A stretch of DNA of 7,305 bases from an uncultured Clostridia bacterium. GTDB lineage: Bacteria > Bacillota > Clostridia > Lachnospirales > Lachnospiraceae. A program made the position numbers and the translations under genes. Shown one piece after another: positions 1 to 5,876 of this stretch. The stretch spans positions 1 to 7,305 of the forward strand of contig CAMHMG010000151.1 of NCBI GenBank assembly GCA_946186175.1. Direction: 5' to 3'. The notes beneath the pieces were generated by a model. That model was not told the DNA's origin. It saw only the letters and a program-made list of their open reading frames with translations, and did not search any database. Every line of letters begins with the position of its first letter. Positions within the stretch are counted from its first letter, which is position 1.

Positions 1-1911
1 AATATTCTTCAATTATATTCAGGTGTTGACAACACTCCAGTTGATTCAGACAAAGTAACAGAGAAAGGGAAAGATGAAAAAAAAGAATCAGAAGATAAAA
101 TAGACATTAAATATTTCGAAGATGATGATAAGGATTCTGATAAAGAAAATAATATTTCGGATAAATCAGATGAGAAGAAGGATACAGAATCATCGGACAA
201 ATTAGACAAGAAGAATGATGAACGATCATCAGACAAAACAGAAGAAAAGAAAGATACAGAACCGTCAGGCAAATTAGACAAGAAGAATGACGAACGATCA
301 TCTGACAAAGCAGAAGAAAAGAAAGATACGGAACCGTCAGACAAAACAGATAAGAAGAAAGATGTACAATCTTCTGACAAATCAGATAAGAATACAGATA
401 CTGCTTTTGTCGATAATTCTACTAAAAAGAGCGGAGCAAAAAAGGGAATATTGATTGGTCTTTCTATAGTTGCAGGTCTTTTGATCATTGCATATATTTC
501 CGGTTTTGTGTATTTTTCCGGTCATTTTTATCAGGATGTCGCAGTTAATGGAATCAATGTGTCAGGAATGAATAAAGAATCCGCCAAGAATGTTCTTGAT
601 AAATTCTATAAAAATTATAATTTGGAGATTTTGACTATTGATGATGAAAAGTATGTAATAGACGGCAAAGATATTGATTCTGAAGTAACGGTTCACGACT
701 CGTTTGAGGATCTGTTCAAAAAACAGGAACCCTATGTTTGGTTTGTTAATATGTTTGATCACCATGATTTTAGTATTGATGCTACAGCCAAGTGGGATAA
801 TGATAAGCTTGAAGATGTATTGTCATCCTTTGATTTCTTAAAAAAAGCTAAGATGATAAGTCCCGAAGATGCATATATTGGTATTGAAGATGGCAAATTT
901 GCCATTATTAAAGAGGTCTTAGGTTCAACAATTGATTCAAAGAAATTTGATAAAACTCTTAAAGATTCTTTGTTATCTGTTCAGTCAAAATTAGACTTGT
1001 TTGCATCTGATTGTTACGTTCTTCCTAAAATATATTCTGATAATGAGGATTTAGTCAAAGAATATGATGCCAAGAAAGAATATGCACAATATGTAATTAA
1101 TATTCAAATGGACGATCTGAAATTAGAACCGGGTATGGATTTATATGATGCTGTTTTAGAGAAAAGCGGAGACGGATATCAGATATCTAAGACTAAAGTT
1201 GCAAAATATGTTAATGACCTTGCCAATGAATATGACACCATGGGTAAGGAAAGAACATTTACTACATCATATAATAACAAAAAAATAACTACATCAGGTA
1301 CAGCTTTTGGATATGAACTCAATAAAGAAGAGACTACAGAAGCGCTGTATAAGGCTCTGACTGCAGGAAAAGCATCGACCGTTGAAGCGGTATTTAACAG
1401 TAAAGGAAAAACTCTTCAGGGAGAAAATGATATCGGTGACACATATGTTGAGGTTAACTTATCTGAACAGAGAGTTTTTGCATATAAAGACGGAAAGAAA
1501 TTTGCTGAAGGTGATTGTGTTTCCGGGAAAGAGGCGGCAGGACACGGAACTCATATAGGACTATATCAGATTCAGGATAAGAAAAGTCCGACAGTACTCA
1601 GAGGAGAGAAAAAGCCTGTAACAAAAACAGTTAAAAAGAAGAATAAAAAAGGTAAAAAAGTTGAGAAGACTGTAACATCATACGAGTATGAATATGAGTC
1701 TCCGGTAACATACTGGATGCAGTTTAATGGCGGTGAGGGATTACATGATGCTGCAGGATGGAGAAGTGCATATGGTGGAAGTATATACTATTACAGTGGA
1801 TCACATGGATGTGTTAATCTTCCTTTAGATCTTGCCAAAACTTTATATAATACTATGGAAGTTGGCGATCCTGTTATAGTATATTTCTGGGATAATGAGA
1901 ATCGTAAGTGA
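1..1911 (+). CDS. L,D-transpeptidase (YkuD) with PG_binding_4 domains, membrane-anchored, 5' end outside window
   Basis: Predicted to cross-link peptidoglycan by forming 3-3 (L,D) bonds between stem peptides outside the membrane. The frame is open from base 1 with no in-frame ATG before 451, so the N-terminus is missing; 636 residues are visible. Order (in-window numbering): a hydrophilic Lys/Asp/Glu/Ser tail (about 1-148) with 12-residue repeats; a basic flank and one hydrophobic segment (about 149-172), implying a cytoplasmic tail and an external C-terminus; PG_binding_4-like regions at about 178-290 and 350-450; and a YkuD domain at about 482-634. The catalytic motif is complete: His582 in GLHDAAGW and Cys604 in SHGCVN. 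A Lys-rich insertion sits at about 537-560. The Ldt assignment is firm from the motif; the fold of the two middle regions is family knowledge. A TTG at 451 could be mistaken for a start, but coding clearly runs through it. It precedes punA by 12 bp, probably in one operon. Confidence 0.93.
   Translation, partial: NILQLYSGVDNTPVDSDKVTEKGKDEKKESEDKIDIKYFEDDDKDSDKENNISDKSDEKKDTESSDKLDKKNDERSSDKTEEKKDTEPSGKLDKKNDERSSDKAEEKKDTEPSDKTDKKKDVQSSDKSDKNTDTAFVDNSTKKSGAKKGILIGLSIVAGLLIIAYISGFVYFSGHFYQDVAVNGINVSGMNKESAKNVLDKFYKNYNLEILTIDDEKYVIDGKDIDSEVTVHDSFEDLFKKQEPYVWFVNMFDHHDFSIDATAKWDNDKLEDVLSSFDFLKKAKMISPEDAYIGIEDGKFAIIKEVLGSTIDSKKFDKTLKDSLLSVQSKLDLFASDCYVLPKIYSDNEDLVKEYDAKKEYAQYVINIQMDDLKLEPGMDLYDAVLEKSGDGYQISKTKVAKYVNDLANEYDTMGKERTFTTSYNNKKITTSGTAFGYELNKEETTEALYKALTAGKASTVEAVFNSKGKTLQGENDIGDTYVEVNLSEQRVFAYKDGKKFAEGDCVSGKEAAGHGTHIGLYQIQDKKSPTVLRGEKKPVTKTVKKKNKKGKKVEKTVTSYEYEYESPVTYWMQFNGGEGLHDAAGWRSAYGGSIYYYSGSHGCVNLPLDLAKTLYNTMEVGDPVIVYFWDNENRK
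145..396 (+). repeat. 36-bp in-frame tandem repeat encoding a 12-residue motif (about 7 copies)
   Basis: This lies within the L,D-transpeptidase reading frame. The protein repeat is roughly D-x-x-S-S-D-K-x-[DE]-[KE]-K-x, with copies starting at 145, 181, 217, 253, 289, 325 and 361; the first and last are the most diverged. A 72-bp higher-order unit is evident: 181-252 and 253-324 agree at 65 of 72 positions by direct comparison, and 325-396 is a weaker third copy. Because the unit is a multiple of three, gain or loss of copies would keep the frame. The repeat codes for a highly charged, probably disordered, stretch predicted to be cytoplasmic. Confidence 0.9.
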
Positions 1912-1923
1912 GAGGGGTAGTTT

Positions 1924-2745
1924 ATGTCAAATGTTGAGGAGAGAATTAATGAATGTGTAAGAGGTGTCAGGGAAAAAACGGATTTTATTCCTGAGGTTGC
2001 ATTGATCTTAGGTTCGGGATTAGGAGATTTTGCAGATACAGTTGAGGCAGAGGCAATTATTGATTATTCAGATATCAAGGGATTTCCTTTATCCACTGTG
2101 GCAGGCCATAAAGGCAGGTTTGTTTTTGCCTTTATTGGGGACAAGCCTGTTGTGATCATGCAGGGACGTGTTCATTATTATGAGGGTTACAGTATGGAAG
2201 ATGTTGTACTTCCAATACGTCTTATGAAAAAGTTAGGTGCCCAAACACTGTTTCTTACAAATGCAGCAGGTGGTCTGGGTGATGGATTTGCCTGTGGTGA
2301 TCTTATGATAATTAATGATCACATTTCTTCATTTGTTCCAAATCCGTTAATAGGTCCGAATATTGATGATCTGGGTGTGCGTTTTCCCGATATGAGTGAA
2401 GTATATGATAAGGATTTGCGTGAGCTTATTAAAAATACTGCAAGATCAATTGATATTGATATTAAGGAAGGTGTATATCTTCAGTTTACTGGTCCGTCGT
2501 ATGAATCTCCGGCAGAAATTAAAATGGCTAAGATGCTTGGTGCGTCTGCAGTTGGAATGAGTACTGTTGTTGAAGCAATTACAGCTAACCACATGGGTAT
2601 GCGTATATGTGGTATTTCATTTATATCTAATCTGGCAGCCGGAATTTCAAAGGAAAAACTCAGTCACGAAGAAGTCAAAGCAGCAGCAGATATTGTTGCT
2701 CCAAAGTTCCAAAGCCTTGTCAGAAAAGTAATAGAGAATATGTAG
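1924..2745 (+). CDS. punA: Purine-nucleoside phosphorylase (trimeric PNP-I type)
   Basis: A cytosolic purine-salvage enzyme that uses phosphate to split inosine, guanosine and their deoxy forms into free base and (deoxy)ribose-1-phosphate. The 273-residue length is normal for the trimeric class. Visible motifs: phosphate-binding GSGLG (30-34), GHKGR (61-65, His62), GRVHYYEG (81-88, His84), NAAGG (113-117), GPSYESPAE (190-198, Glu194) and Asn236 in SFISNLAAG. The Glu/Asn pair corresponds to Glu201/Asn243 of mammalian PNP, which favours 6-oxopurines (inosine, guanosine) over adenosine. The start is fixed by a GAGGGG ribosome binding site at 1912-1917, six bases before the ATG. The gene begins 12 bp after the L,D-transpeptidase stop and ends 25 bp before a deaminase-like gene, so co-transcription is likely. 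No damaged motifs are seen. The main uncertainty is exact substrate range. Confidence 0.95.
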   Translation: MSNVEERINECVRGVREKTDFIPEVALILGSGLGDFADTVEAEAIIDYSDIKGFPLSTVAGHKGRFVFAFIGDKPVVIMQGRVHYYEGYSMEDVVLPIRLMKKLGAQTLFLTNAAGGLGDGFACGDLMIINDHISSFVPNPLIGPNIDDLGVRFPDMSEVYDKDLRELIKNTARSIDIDIKEGVYLQFTGPSYESPAEIKMAKMLGASAVGMSTVVEAITANHMGMRICGISFISNLAAGISKEKLSHEEVKAAADIVAPKFQSLVRKVIENM

Positions 2746-2770
2746 AAAATACATTTTATGGGGTACATAT

Positions 2771-4105
2771 ATGAGAAATAGACTGTATAATGCGAGATTG
2801 CTTACTTTAAAAGATGGAGACAAAGTAACATCAGGTGAAGTATGGGTTAAAGATTCAGTAATAGAGAAAGTAATTATATATAAAACGGATAATGGTATTA
2901 ATAATTCTAAAGATTCCGTTAGTAATTACAATTCATCTGAAATCTTCGATGAACAGATAGATTGTATGGGTAATCTTTTAATGCCGGGATTTAAAAACTG
3001 TCATGCTCATGGTCCTATGACATTTTTGCGCTCCTTTGCAGATGACCTTCCATTACAGCAATGGCTTAACGATAAGGTGTTTCCTGCTGAAGCAAAGCTT
3101 ACAGGTGAAGATATTTATACATTAATGCTTCTTGCATGTCTTGAATATATCAGTAGTGGAATAACTACTAGTTTTGAAATGTATTTTCATCCTGAAATGA
3201 TTGCAAAAGCATGTCGTGATGTTGGTTTCCGTGTTGTTATATCAGGAACGGTATTTGGCAATGATGACAATAAGGACGAAGCAATCAGTACTTTGAAAAA
3301 TGATTATAAAGCATTTCATAAAAGCGACAAATTAGTTGATTACAGACTTGGATTTCACTCAGAATACAGCTGCTCGAGAAAATTGCTTGAAGATATAGCA
3401 GAATTATCGAGAGAGCTTAAGGCACCTGTATATATGCATAACAGCGAAACAAGTAAAGAGGTGACTGATTGTATCAATCGTCATGGAATGACCCCTGTCA
3501 AGCTGATGGATTCTGTTGGAATGTTCGAATATGGCGGAGCAGGGCACCATTTGGTATATACTGACGATGAGGACAGGGAGATACTTAAGAATAAAAATAT
3601 TTTTGTAGTAACCAATCCTTCTTCTAATCTTAAGCTTGCCAGTGGTATTGCTCCAGTGAAGGAGTATCTTGATTTGGGGATTAATGTTGCTATAGGAACA
3701 GATGGACCGGCAAGTAACAATAACCTTAATTTTTTTAAAGAAATGTACCTTACAACTGCATTACAGAAATGTAAATATAGTGACGCAGCAGCCGTTTCTC
3801 CATATGATGTTATTAAGATGGCAACGGTTAACGGTGCTGAACTGCTTGGTCTTGAGGATTGTGACATTATAGCAGAAGGAAAACAGGCGGATATTATAAT
3901 GATAGATCTGCTCAAACCTAATATGCAGCCTGTTAATAATATAGTGAAGAACCTTGTATATAGCGGAAGCAATGATAATATTCTCATGACTATGATTGCC
4001 GGTAATATTCTATATGTTAACGGTAAGTATAGATTGGATATTGATCCATTGGATGTTTATGAAAAGGCTAACTACATAATCAGAAGGATAGAATGCTCTT
4101 TGTAA
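2771..4105 (+). CDS. Amidohydrolase, probable MTA/S-adenosylhomocysteine/adenosine-type deaminase
   Basis: A metal-dependent hydrolase of the ATZ/TRZ-like amidohydrolase family, predicted to deaminate an adenine nucleoside to the inosine form in the cytosol. Residues visible: metal ligands His78 and His80 (CHAH), His223 in HNSET with Glu226, and Asp311 in GTDGPASNN; also His196 (HSEYSC) and His259/260. Compared from memory with the Thermotoga MTA/SAH deaminase TM0936, these match its metal and catalytic residues, and Glu107, 27 residues after the HxH motif, matches its ribose-binding Glu84. Length (444) is normal, with an Asn/Ser-rich insertion at about 38-60. The ribosome binding site is modest (TGGGG ending at 2763, seven bases before ATG). 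The adjacent phosphorylase would process inosine, supporting an adenosine-like substrate. Other 6-aminopurine or S-adenosyl compounds, or another amidohydrolase specificity, remain possible, so no symbol is given. Confidence 0.8.
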   Translation: MRNRLYNARLLTLKDGDKVTSGEVWVKDSVIEKVIIYKTDNGINNSKDSVSNYNSSEIFDEQIDCMGNLLMPGFKNCHAHGPMTFLRSFADDLPLQQWLNDKVFPAEAKLTGEDIYTLMLLACLEYISSGITTSFEMYFHPEMIAKACRDVGFRVVISGTVFGNDDNKDEAISTLKNDYKAFHKSDKLVDYRLGFHSEYSCSRKLLEDIAELSRELKAPVYMHNSETSKEVTDCINRHGMTPVKLMDSVGMFEYGGAGHHLVYTDDEDREILKNKNIFVVTNPSSNLKLASGIAPVKEYLDLGINVAIGTDGPASNNNLNFFKEMYLTTALQKCKYSDAAAVSPYDVIKMATVNGAELLGLEDCDIIAEGKQADIIMIDLLKPNMQPVNNIVKNLVYSGSNDNILMTMIAGNILYVNGKYRLDIDPLDVYEKANYIIRRIECSL

Positions 4106-4200
4106 ACAAATTGAATGTATATATTAAGCATTGCTGAATAGATAAGAATATTTACGTTATTTGTGAATATAATGATATATATCTAAGTTAAGGAATATTT

Positions 4201-4821
4201 ATGACAGTCCTAAAAGCAGGAAAATATAAAAAATCGCTCTTTATATTAATTCTGCTTTTTGTTGAGGCTGTCATTATTTTTATAATAAATTATTATGTTG
4301 TTGTGATAGCAGGAAAAAATGTTGATATCGTTGTTCACAATGAAAAAAATAATAAAAGTATCTTAGAGGATATGAAGTATTTTCCGATACCTCTAAAGTA
4401 TCAAAGTGAGATAACTTTTGAAGATTCCTTTGGTGCCTACAGGGACAACGGGGGCCATGAGGGCTGCGATATCATGGATGTAAAAAATGAAGCGGGACGG
4501 ATTCCGGTTATCAGTGCAACTGATGGCAGAGTCACTAATATCGGATGGCTTTATCTTGGAGGATATCGTATAGGTATAACATCAGATAACAATATATATT
4601 ATTACTATGCACATTTAGACACTTATGTCAGAGGAATAGAATTAGGAGATGATATTAAGGCAGGACAGCTGATAGGTTTTATGGGGAATACCGGAGAAGG
4701 AACGGAAGGAACCAGAGGGAAATTTCCGGTACATCTGCATTTTGGTATATATGTCAAAGATGTTGGAGGCAAAGAACAGGCTGTCAATTCCTATCCTTAT
4801 CTTATGATGTCATTTTATTAG
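4201..4821 (+). CDS. Membrane-anchored M23 (LytM-type) metallopeptidase
   Basis: Predicted zinc endopeptidase acting on peptidoglycan cross-bridges or stem peptides outside the membrane. The 206-residue protein starts with a basic segment (KAGKYKK) and one hydrophobic helix at about 13-37, either an uncleaved anchor or a signal. A short linker leads to an M23 domain at about 72-195. All expected active-site residues are present: His86 and Asp90 (HEGCD, the HxGxD motif), His138 (YAHLD), and His178/His180 (HLHFG). By analogy with LytM, His86, Asp90 and His180 bind zinc and His138/His178 assist catalysis, so it is probably active rather than a degenerate activator. An AAGGA ribosome binding site at 4190-4194 lies six bases before the ATG. 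A 95-bp gap follows the amidohydrolase, with no clear promoter or terminator, so read-through from the upstream genes is possible. The physiological role (growth, separation or sporulation) cannot be told from sequence. Confidence 0.9.
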   Translation: MTVLKAGKYKKSLFILILLFVEAVIIFIINYYVVVIAGKNVDIVVHNEKNNKSILEDMKYFPIPLKYQSEITFEDSFGAYRDNGGHEGCDIMDVKNEAGRIPVISATDGRVTNIGWLYLGGYRIGITSDNNIYYYYAHLDTYVRGIELGDDIKAGQLIGFMGNTGEGTEGTRGKFPVHLHFGIYVKDVGGKEQAVNSYPYLMMSFY

Positions 4822-4853
4822 TAAATATGCTGAAAAATGTGACAAATAATCAT

Positions 4854-4881
4854 TTGCATTTTAGTATAATTGTGCTATAAT
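4854..4881 (+). promoter_or_regulatory. Sigma-A-type extended -10 promoter for relQ
   Basis: A -35-like TTGCAT at 4854-4859 and a perfect TATAAT at 4876-4881 are separated by 16 bp. The -10 is preceded by TGC at 4873-4875, giving the extended TGnTATAAT form. Transcription would start near 4887-4889. It lies in the 105-bp gap before relQ and is the best promoter match in the window. It suggests that relQ has its own transcription unit, separate from the wall and purine genes upstream. Confidence 0.8.
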
Positions 4882-4887
4882 AAAAGT

Positions 4888-4901
4888 GTCTGTACGCAGA
4901 C
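4888..4901 (+). promoter_or_regulatory. Small inverted repeat at the predicted relQ transcript 5' end
   Basis: GTCTG (4888-4892) and CAGAC (4897-4901) are perfect complements around a TACG tetraloop. The dyad begins at or next to the predicted +1 of the extended -10 promoter. It could be a 5'-terminal RNA hairpin that stabilises the mRNA, or a small operator. With a 5-bp stem, chance is also possible. Confidence 0.4.
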
Positions 4902-4926
4902 TAAAGAAAGATTGGGGTGAGTTATA

Positions 4927-5730
4927 ATGGAGATACAGCTATGGAGAGAGATTCTTGATCCCTATAGATTGGCAGTTGATGAATTGATTGTCAAATTCAA
5001 TCATATCATTGAGGAATACAGAAATGCCGGACTTTATTCTCCAATTGAGCAGGTTACGGGGCGTGTTAAGAAGATTTCAAGTATCTTAGACAAGATGCAG
5101 AAGAAGAATATAGCCATAGAAGAGATAGATGATCGTATTTCAGATATGGCCGGTATCAGAATAATATGTCAATTTGTTGAAGATATAGAGAAAGTTGTTG
5201 AGATAATACATAATCGTACTGACATGGAGGTCGTCAGGGAGAAGGACTATATCAATAAGATGAAGGACAGCGGATACAGGAGCTATCATATGATCATCTA
5301 TTATGATGTATATACGTTAGATGGAACCAAGAGGATTCAGGCAGAGATACAGATACGTACTCTTGCCATGAATTTCTGGGCAACCATAGAGCATTCTCTG
5401 CAATATAAGTATAAGGGCAATATGCCGGAACACATCAAGGAGAAGCTTCTCAAAGCTTCAGATGCTATTATCACACTTGATGAAGAGATGAGTACTGTGC
5501 GTGATGAGATCATGGATGCACAGAACATCTTCCAGGTTAAGGCTGTGCTTGTATCAGATATTCTTATTAATATTCAGAATCTGTTTAAGGTTGCGAACAA
5601 GCGTGAAGTACTTAAGATTCAGGATGAATTTTATAAAGTATATAAGACCGAGAATATTGAACAGCTTGAGAGATTTTCTAAGCAGCTTGATATTATTTCT
5701 GAAGGTTATAAGGCGCAGAGTCTGTATTGA
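4927..5730 (+). CDS. relQ: Small alarmone synthetase, RelQ (SAS1) type, (p)ppGpp synthetase
   Basis: Transfers pyrophosphate from ATP to GTP or GDP, making (p)ppGpp in the cytosol. The 267-residue protein has a synthetase domain only, with no HD hydrolase, TGS or ACT domains. Visible motifs: TGRVKK (44-49), SDMAGIRI (72-79, metal-binding Asp73), the GTP-binding loop DSGYRSYH (114-121), and EIQIRTLAMNFWATIEHS (140-157, Glu140). Its first 46 residues align without gaps to Bacillus subtilis RelQ (YjbM) as I recall it, including WxxxLxPYRxAVxEL and SPIExVTGR. Two things are odd: residues 21, 25, 28 and 42 differ from those remembered as the pppGpp allosteric site, and a helical-looking extension (about 205-267) runs beyond the usual end near residue 211. 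A strong GGGGTGA ribosome binding site at 4914-4920 lies six bases before the ATG. It has its own promoter and a downstream hairpin, so it is probably monocistronic. Confidence 0.93.
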   Translation: MEIQLWREILDPYRLAVDELIVKFNHIIEEYRNAGLYSPIEQVTGRVKKISSILDKMQKKNIAIEEIDDRISDMAGIRIICQFVEDIEKVVEIIHNRTDMEVVREKDYINKMKDSGYRSYHMIIYYDVYTLDGTKRIQAEIQIRTLAMNFWATIEHSLQYKYKGNMPEHIKEKLLKASDAIITLDEEMSTVRDEIMDAQNIFQVKAVLVSDILINIQNLFKVANKREVLKIQDEFYKVYKTENIEQLERFSKQLDIISEGYKAQSLY

Positions 5731-5815
5731 TTTTACGAAGTAATGAAGCAACTACTGTAACTGTTCAGGTAGAAACTTGTATTTACTGAGAAATTCATAG
5801 AGAAATGTATATTCC

Positions 5816-5839
5816 AGCCTTCTCCATCAGGAGAAGGCT
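5816..5839 (+). terminator. Perfect 10-bp hairpin after relQ, likely terminator or attenuator
   Basis: AGCCTTCTCC (5816-5825) pairs perfectly with GGAGAAGGCT (5830-5839) around the loop ATCA. It is the strongest stem-loop in the window. The following sequence is T-rich but interrupted (AATGATTATTATTTAT), not a clean T tract, so termination may be weak or partial. The right arm contains an AGGAG motif (5829-5833) that could be a ribosome binding site for a short ORF starting at 5841, so folding might also control translation. Confidence 0.7.
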
Positions 5840-5840
5840 A

Positions 5841-5876
5841 ATGATTATTATTTATAGAAAGAACTTAAGAAGATGA
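5841..5876 (+). CDS. Possible 11-residue leader peptide overlapping the rsmF start
   Basis: This is a short ORF reading MIIIYRKNLRR. Its AGGAG ribosome binding site (5829-5833) lies seven bases before the ATG, inside the right arm of the upstream hairpin. Its TGA stop overlaps the ATG of the methyltransferase gene as ATGA, the classic arrangement for translational coupling. The methyltransferase itself has only a poor AAGAAG directly against its start. An ORF this short arises easily by chance, so it is offered as a hypothesis and not as a recognised gene. Confidence 0.3.
   Translation: MIIIYRKNLRR

Noticed and set aside
451..453. TTG as the start codon of the L,D-transpeptidase gene
   Set aside because: The same frame is open and clearly coding from base 1 (in-frame repeats, a basic flank before the membrane segment), and GGGA lies only about three bases before the TTG. 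The gene is simply cut by the window edge.
9..488. Long antisense ORF with Ser/Phe-rich repeats (159 codons)
   Set aside because: It mirrors the tandem repeat of the transpeptidase tail on the other strand. The repetition keeps the frame free of stops, and there is no recognisable domain or promoter evidence.
3481..3987. Antisense ORF of 168 codons inside the amidohydrolase gene
   Set aside because: It lies wholly opposite a well-supported gene with intact catalytic motifs, and its translation shows no known motif. It is a shadow ORF.
4099..4110. TTTGT/ACAAA dyad at the end of the amidohydrolase gene
   Set aside because: The stem is 5 bp and A/T-rich, the loop is only two bases, and there is no T tract. 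It is most likely chance.
4106..4200. Possible promoter (TATAAT at 4168-4173) and AT-rich stem (4148-4155 with 4163-4170) before the M23 gene
   Set aside because: There is no -35 at a usable distance and no TGn before the -10. The stem is almost all A/T with one G-U pair and no following T tract, so it is neither a convincing promoter nor a terminator.
4809..4845. Partial complementarity around the M23 stop codon as a terminator
   Set aside because: GTCATTTT and AAAATGTGAC pair only with an internal mismatch or bulge, and no T tract follows.
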